Below are positions 33,643 through 36,956 of a stretch of DNA of 36,956 nt, one piece after another. This stretch comes from Betaproteobacteria bacterium (lineage in GTDB: Bacteria > Pseudomonadota > Gammaproteobacteria > Burkholderiales > Rhodocyclaceae). The notes beneath the pieces were generated by a model. It had not been told where the DNA came from and made no database searches. It worked only from the letters and a program-made list of their open reading frames with translations. A program made the position numbers and the translations under genes. The DNA lies in assembly GCA_947478755.1 (NCBI GenBank), contig CANJXH010000007.1, positions 1-36,956 of the forward strand, given 5' to 3'. Within the stretch, counting starts at the first letter, position 1. Each line of letters opens with the position of its first letter.

Positions 33643-34056
33643 ATGGCAATTGAAATTCCCGCATCCGTCATCGAGCGCATGGCGACCGAACAGAACATCT
33701 GGCTCACCACTACCCGTGCCGACGGGCAACCCCTGCCCAACACGGTATGGTTTCTGTGGCGCAACGGCAGCTTTTTCGTTTCCACCGCTCCCGAGGCCAT
33801 CAAGGCAAAAAACATGCGCCGTAATCCGCTGGTCTCGCTCAACATGAATACCAGCAGCATGGATGGCTCCGACATTGCGATCTTTCATGCCAAGGCCGAC
33901 TTTTCCTCGCCGGCAACGGAGGATGATTTTCAGGCCTACCTGACGAAGTACAAGGAGGGGATCGCCGCGCTCGGCTTTACAGAAGAATACCTTCGTTCCG
34001 ACTTTGTGCTGATCAGGTTGCAGCCCCTCAAATATCGGACTGTGGTCTGGGACTAA
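33643..34056 (+). CDS. PPOX-class split-barrel flavin/F420 family protein
   Basis: A 137-residue protein of the pyridoxamine-phosphate-oxidase-like split barrel. It opens ASVIERMATEQNIWLTTTRA, continues GQPLPNTVWFLWRNGSFFVS and KAKNMRRNPLVSLNMNT, as in PPOX-class enzymes, including a probable F420-dependent subgroup close to mycobacterial Rv3369. It would bind FMN or F420 and reduce a small organic molecule. GGAGGAG precedes the ATG. A TTG at 33628 could extend it by five residues, but it would include the ribosome site. It is divergent from the Ddn-like gene and probably coregulated through the palindrome. The 149 bases after it hold no recognisable gene. Confidence 0.8.
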   Translation: MAIEIPASVIERMATEQNIWLTTTRADGQPLPNTVWFLWRNGSFFVSTAPEAIKAKNMRRNPLVSLNMNTSSMDGSDIAIFHAKADFSSPATEDDFQAYLTKYKEGIAALGFTEEYLRSDFVLIRLQPLKYRTVVWD

Positions 34057-34205
34057 GCCCTTGTCAGTTGCCCGGAGCACGCGATTCCGGTGAACTCAGG
34101 AATGGACGGCGTTGTTATGGGTACAGGCTGAATTGCCGCGTGCAGCTTGCGCGATTTTTCTCAGCTTCGGGATTGTCTGATAGCTGCAGCAGTTTTTTCA
34201 AAATG

Positions 34206-34667
34206 CTATTCCAGCATCGAGGGCAACATGGCGACGCGCAGCATTGCGTGGACGGCACTGTCTTCAGACGTTGAGCGCAACCACCATACCGCCCCCTTCT
34301 TGATTTCCCAGTAATGTGTATGGCCAGCCATCAGCAGGGCGGCAAGTTGCCCCAACGTTGGCTGGTGACCGACGAGCAAGACACAATTGTCATCAGGCCA
34401 GCGTGACGCGCTGAGATAGTCGCTAATGGCCGCATCAGTGAACAACAAGTCGCTGGTTTGGTACTTCCTGCCGAGCGCATCGGCAGTTTGCCGCGTCCGG
34501 ATCGCGGGGCTGACGAGGATGCGGGTGTCGTCCGGTAATTGCGGGTTCAGCCAGCCGGCAATTTTTTGTGCCTGCTTCAGGCCCTTGCCGGTCAGGGCGC
34601 GCTCGGTGTCGCCGATGTCACCGTAGGCATCTTCGGCTTCCGCATGGCGCCACAGAATAAGGTCCAT
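34206..34667 (-). CDS. sixA: Phosphohistidine phosphatase SixA
   Basis: A 153-residue histidine phosphatase of the SixA type. The catalytic motif is LILWRHAEAED with R7 and H8, and the second histidine is H101 in LLVGHQPTLGQLAALL. The short length without a large insertion is typical of SixA, which removes phosphate from histidine on proteins such as phosphotransfer domains or NPr. The ATG at 34667 has GGAG ahead of it and lies one base after the stop of the CYTH-CHAD gene, so the two are coupled. SixA and CHAD genes are often neighbours. Confidence 0.9.
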   Translation of the reverse strand: MDLILWRHAEAEDAYGDIGDTERALTGKGLKQAQKIAGWLNPQLPDDTRILVSPAIRTRQTADALGRKYQTSDLLFTDAAISDYLSASRWPDDNCVLLVGHQPTLGQLAALLMAGHTHYWEIKKGAVWWLRSTSEDSAVHAMLRVAMLPSMLE

Positions 34668-34668
34668 G

Positions 34669-36168
34669 TCATTTCTCCACTTTGGGCAGGCGGGCATTCT
34701 GCAGTTTTTCTACGGCCCCCGGTACGCTGGCAAGCAGTCTTGCATAGCGCTTGCCATGCCAACCGCCGATCAGGCTGACGGCTTCGCGCAACCCCGGGTC
34801 GTCATCGGCGCAGGCCATCAGCAGGGTACCGGCATTGGCGAGATCGTTCAATTGCCCCAGACTGTTCTGCAGTCGTGCAAGTTGTCTGGCCAGTTTTGCC
34901 GTGCGCTGCGCGGGGAGCAGGGGAGAGAGAAAATCCAGCGCATAGCGCAGTCGCTTGGCGCCGATACGAAGCGCGTGTAGTGATGCAGGATCATCCTGTC
35001 GTGCCACCTGCGCCAGATGAAGCATCTTGCGTTGCAAGTGCCTGAGTCGTTGATTGGCGAATTCGGCGAATTGATTTGACGTGACCTCATTGCCGGGCAA
35101 CAGTTGGTTGACTGCCCGCATTGCTTGCAATACGAAATGCCCATACGCCGGATCGTTGAGCGTCTCAATGGCAAGCAGGCGTGCCTTGCGGCGTTGGGCA
35201 GCCACGGCGCCGGCCAAGTCGGCAATGCGGGGTTCAGCGGGAATCGCCACCATCACCGGATCGACGATTTCGTCGGTCAGTACGTCCAGATCCCGGGTGG
35301 TGCCAAGGACCCTCATCAGGTCGTGCAGGGGCGGCAGCAGGTGTTCACAAAAGTTCACCGGCAACAGTGGCTGAAACAGACGGAAAGAAGCCCGCAAACG
35401 GCGCAGGGCAACGCGCATCTGGTGAATGTATTCCGCATTGTCGCTGTGGACCGAGCCGTGGTGGTTCAACTGCAGGTGGTCAAGTCCTGCCAGTGCGATC
35501 TGGCGGAAGGCTTCAATCGGCTTCATTGCGCTGTCCACCATGACTGGAGCAGCATTCACCGGCATTTCCTTCTTGCCAGTGAACAGCGCATAGCCTCGCT
35601 CGGCCTTCGAGCGCGGTGTCGGATTGAGAGAGAAACCTTGTGCCAGCCGATCCGCCAGCAAAAAAATGTCGTCGACACTGCCGCCTGCCAGCTCGATTTC
35701 CACTTCCGAAATTACGCTGGTTCTGCCGCCGGCGGAGATGTCGCCGTGATCAAGCATCAGCAGCAGGTCGGCATTGGTAGCGTGAATGATCCACGTGGTA
35801 CGCATGAAATTGGTTTCGAATACCGGGACGAGGCGTGACTTGAAACGCTCCAGCAGCTTGCGTGTCCGTGCGTCGGTGACGGCATCAAAATCAAAGCTGC
35901 CGCCATATTGGCCTTCCCATTCCGGCCGCGAGGACAGGCCGCCTTGCGACAGGCCCGCGCATTTGATGGTTTGCAGCCATCGCCGTCGGCTACGGCGCAG
36001 GCGCAAGGCGATGCCATTGCAATGCAGGGCCAGGTCAGGTGTGTCGTAATAGATGTTGACCAGCCGCTCATTGCGGCGGGAAGCGGCTTCACGCAGCAGC
36101 GGGCTGCGCAGCAAGCGACGCTGTTCGCCCTCAGGCAATGCCAACTTGAGTTCTACCTCGTGTCCCAT
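34669..36168 (-). CDS. CYTH and CHAD domain protein
   Basis: A 499-residue protein. The CYTH domain (about residues 1-200) opens GHEVELKLAL with the ExExK metal and phosphate motif and goes on with RLVNIYYDTPDLALH and GIALRLRRSRRRWLQTIKCA. The CHAD domain (about 225-495) has two helical repeats with conserved histidines, YIHQMRVALRRLRASFRLF and LHALRIGAKRLRYALDFLSP. CYTH proteins hydrolyse triphosphates such as inorganic triphosphate; CHAD domains bind polyphosphate. The start at 36168 is fixed by the CYTH motif. It lies 10 bases after moaC and one base before sixA, so the three may form an operon concerned with phosphate compounds and cofactor synthesis; that link is inference. Confidence 0.92.
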   Translation of the reverse strand: MGHEVELKLALPEGEQRRLLRSPLLREAASRRNERLVNIYYDTPDLALHCNGIALRLRRSRRRWLQTIKCAGLSQGGLSSRPEWEGQYGGSFDFDAVTDARTRKLLERFKSRLVPVFETNFMRTTWIIHATNADLLLMLDHGDISAGGRTSVISEVEIELAGGSVDDIFLLADRLAQGFSLNPTPRSKAERGYALFTGKKEMPVNAAPVMVDSAMKPIEAFRQIALAGLDHLQLNHHGSVHSDNAEYIHQMRVALRRLRASFRLFQPLLPVNFCEHLLPPLHDLMRVLGTTRDLDVLTDEIVDPVMVAIPAEPRIADLAGAVAAQRRKARLLAIETLNDPAYGHFVLQAMRAVNQLLPGNEVTSNQFAEFANQRLRHLQRKMLHLAQVARQDDPASLHALRIGAKRLRYALDFLSPLLPAQRTAKLARQLARLQNSLGQLNDLANAGTLLMACADDDPGLREAVSLIGGWHGKRYARLLASVPGAVEKLQNARLPKVEK

Positions 36169-36178
36169 CAATACATGT

Positions 36179-36664
36179 TCACGATGATTGGATTTCTGCC
36201 GACCATTTTCCTGATTTGCCGCCGGATTTTTCGAGCAAGCGGATGTTGCCGATGACCATGCCACGATCTACTGCCTTAACCATGTCGTAGATGGTCAGCA
36301 GGGCGACTGACACCGCTGTCATTGCCTCCATTTCGACCCCGGTGCGGCCGAGCGTCTCAGCCACCACTTCGCATTCGATGGCATGCGCATTGGCGTCAGC
36401 GAAAAATTCCACGGCGACATGCGTGAGGCCCAGCGGATGGCATAGGGGAATGAGGTCGCCGGTCTTCTTGGCAGCCTGTATGGCGGCGACGCGGGCGATG
36501 CCGAGGACGTCGCCTTTTTTGGCGGTGCCGTTGACGACCAGGTCGAACGTCGCCGGTTGCATGCAGATGCGACCGCTGGCGCGGGCCAGCCGTCGGGTCT
36601 CGGCCTTGGTGCCGACATCGACCATGTGGGCCTGACCCGAAGCATCAAAATGACTGAGTTTCAT
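36179..36664 (-). CDS. moaC: Cyclic pyranopterin monophosphate synthase MoaC
   Basis: A 161-residue protein, standard for MoaC. It starts [40 protein letters not shown] and [18 protein letters not shown] follow, and [13 protein letters not shown] holds the catalytic aspartate and lysine. It converts the MoaA product into cyclic pyranopterin monophosphate in molybdenum cofactor synthesis. The ATG at 36664 is set by the conserved start; the frame is open further upstream without matching sequence. It is divergent from the protease gene at 36773 and fits the ModBC molybdate transporter elsewhere in the window. Confidence 0.95.
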   Translation of the reverse strand: MKLSHFDASGQAHMVDVGTKAETRRLARASGRICMQPATFDLVVNGTAKKGDVLGIARVAAIQAAKKTGDLIPLCHPLGLTHVAVEFFADANAHAIECEVVAETLGRTGVEMEAMTAVSVALLTIYDMVKAVDRGMVIGNIRLLEKSGGKSGKWSAEIQSS

Positions 36665-36772
36665 AGGCGTTTCAAGATGTTCCCGAATATTTACCCGCTG
36701 TAACACTTCAGCCTGCCCACCGATTAGAGAGCGATCGCCGAGGCGCAAGTCCGAAACGGTATCATAGGCCGC

Positions 36773-36956
36773 ATGAAAAGAATTCTGATAATTGGCATCG
36801 TCCTTTCATTGATCCTGCCAGCCCCCGTCTTCGCCGAAGGACTGCCTGATCTCGGCGAGTCGGCAGAGAGCGATCTGTCCCCGGCGTCGGAGCGCAAGGT
36901 CGGCGAAGAGGTGATGAATGACATCCGCCTGCACGAAACGACCTATCTGGACGACC
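36773..36956 (+). CDS. BepA-like M48 metalloprotease, 3'-partial
   Basis: The window ends after 61 codons. A signal peptide [20 protein letters not shown] is followed by A and then [10 protein letters not shown]. The segment [20 protein letters not shown] matches the start of mature BepA/YfgC-type proteases, which assist outer-membrane protein assembly in the periplasm. The HExxH site lies outside the window, so the family call rests on the N-terminus only. Confidence 0.75.
   Translation, partial: MKRILIIGIVLSLILPAPVFAEGLPDLGESAESDLSPASERKVGEEVMNDIRLHETTYLDD

Noticed and set aside
1-36956. CRISPR array, tRNA, rRNA, intact transposase or prophage genes
   Set aside because: No regularly spaced repeats, RNA gene patterns, transposase motifs or phage structural genes were seen when reading both strands.

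Overview
The window looks like a GC-rich betaproteobacterial chromosome. The flhD-flhC-motA-motB block, ModBC, the SixA and CYTH-CHAD pair, MoaC next to a BepA-type protease, and an imuA-imuB-dnaE2 cassette all fit that group. Many lipid or steroid-style catabolic genes (Rieske oxygenase, DUF1214, DUF1329, large acyl-CoA dehydrogenase, enoyl-CoA hydratase, SnoaL-like and SRPBCC proteins, APH-type phosphotransferase) suggest a degrader of hydrophobic compounds. I infer the lineage from gene content; no rRNA is present to confirm it. No rRNA, tRNA, CRISPR array or intact transposase was seen.

Layout. 1-3911: a DUF1214-like gene converges on a sulfotransferase gene, which is divergent from a Rieske oxygenase gene; two tandem palindromes lie between the last two. 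4031-9426: a sigma70-type promoter carrying two LexA-like operators drives the overlapping imuA-imuB-dnaE2 genes for error-prone translesion synthesis. 9484-11053: a dihydrodipicolinate-reductase-like dehydrogenase and a SnoaL-like protein. 11066-12320: a membrane diguanylate cyclase between two 13-bp direct repeats; a 5'-truncated cupin gene starts right at the second repeat. 12379-20702, all on the minus strand: a small ORF, modB, modC, a DUF748 envelope protein, an SRPBCC protein, a RibB with a degenerate RibA domain, an FMN reductase and an enoyl-CoA hydratase homologue. No modA is present.

20952-26311: a secreted DUF1329 protein and a phosphotransferase, each followed by a strong terminator, converge on a Rieske ferredoxin and a DmdC-like acyl-CoA dehydrogenase. 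26373-29821: YgiQ-type radical SAM protein, a divergent TonB-like protein, and a Zn-ribbon Nudix hydrolase. 30055-33073: flhDC with an upstream inverted repeat, a strong terminator, then motAB. 33070-34056: two divergent split-barrel flavin/deazaflavin family genes around a 23-bp palindrome. 34206-36956: SixA, CYTH-CHAD, MoaC and the start of a BepA-like protease.

The points most worth follow-up are the double operator of the mutagenesis cassette (it fits the Geobacter LexA consensus, not the usual betaproteobacterial one), the palindrome between the split-barrel genes, and the repeat-bracketed diguanylate cyclase beside a broken cupin gene.
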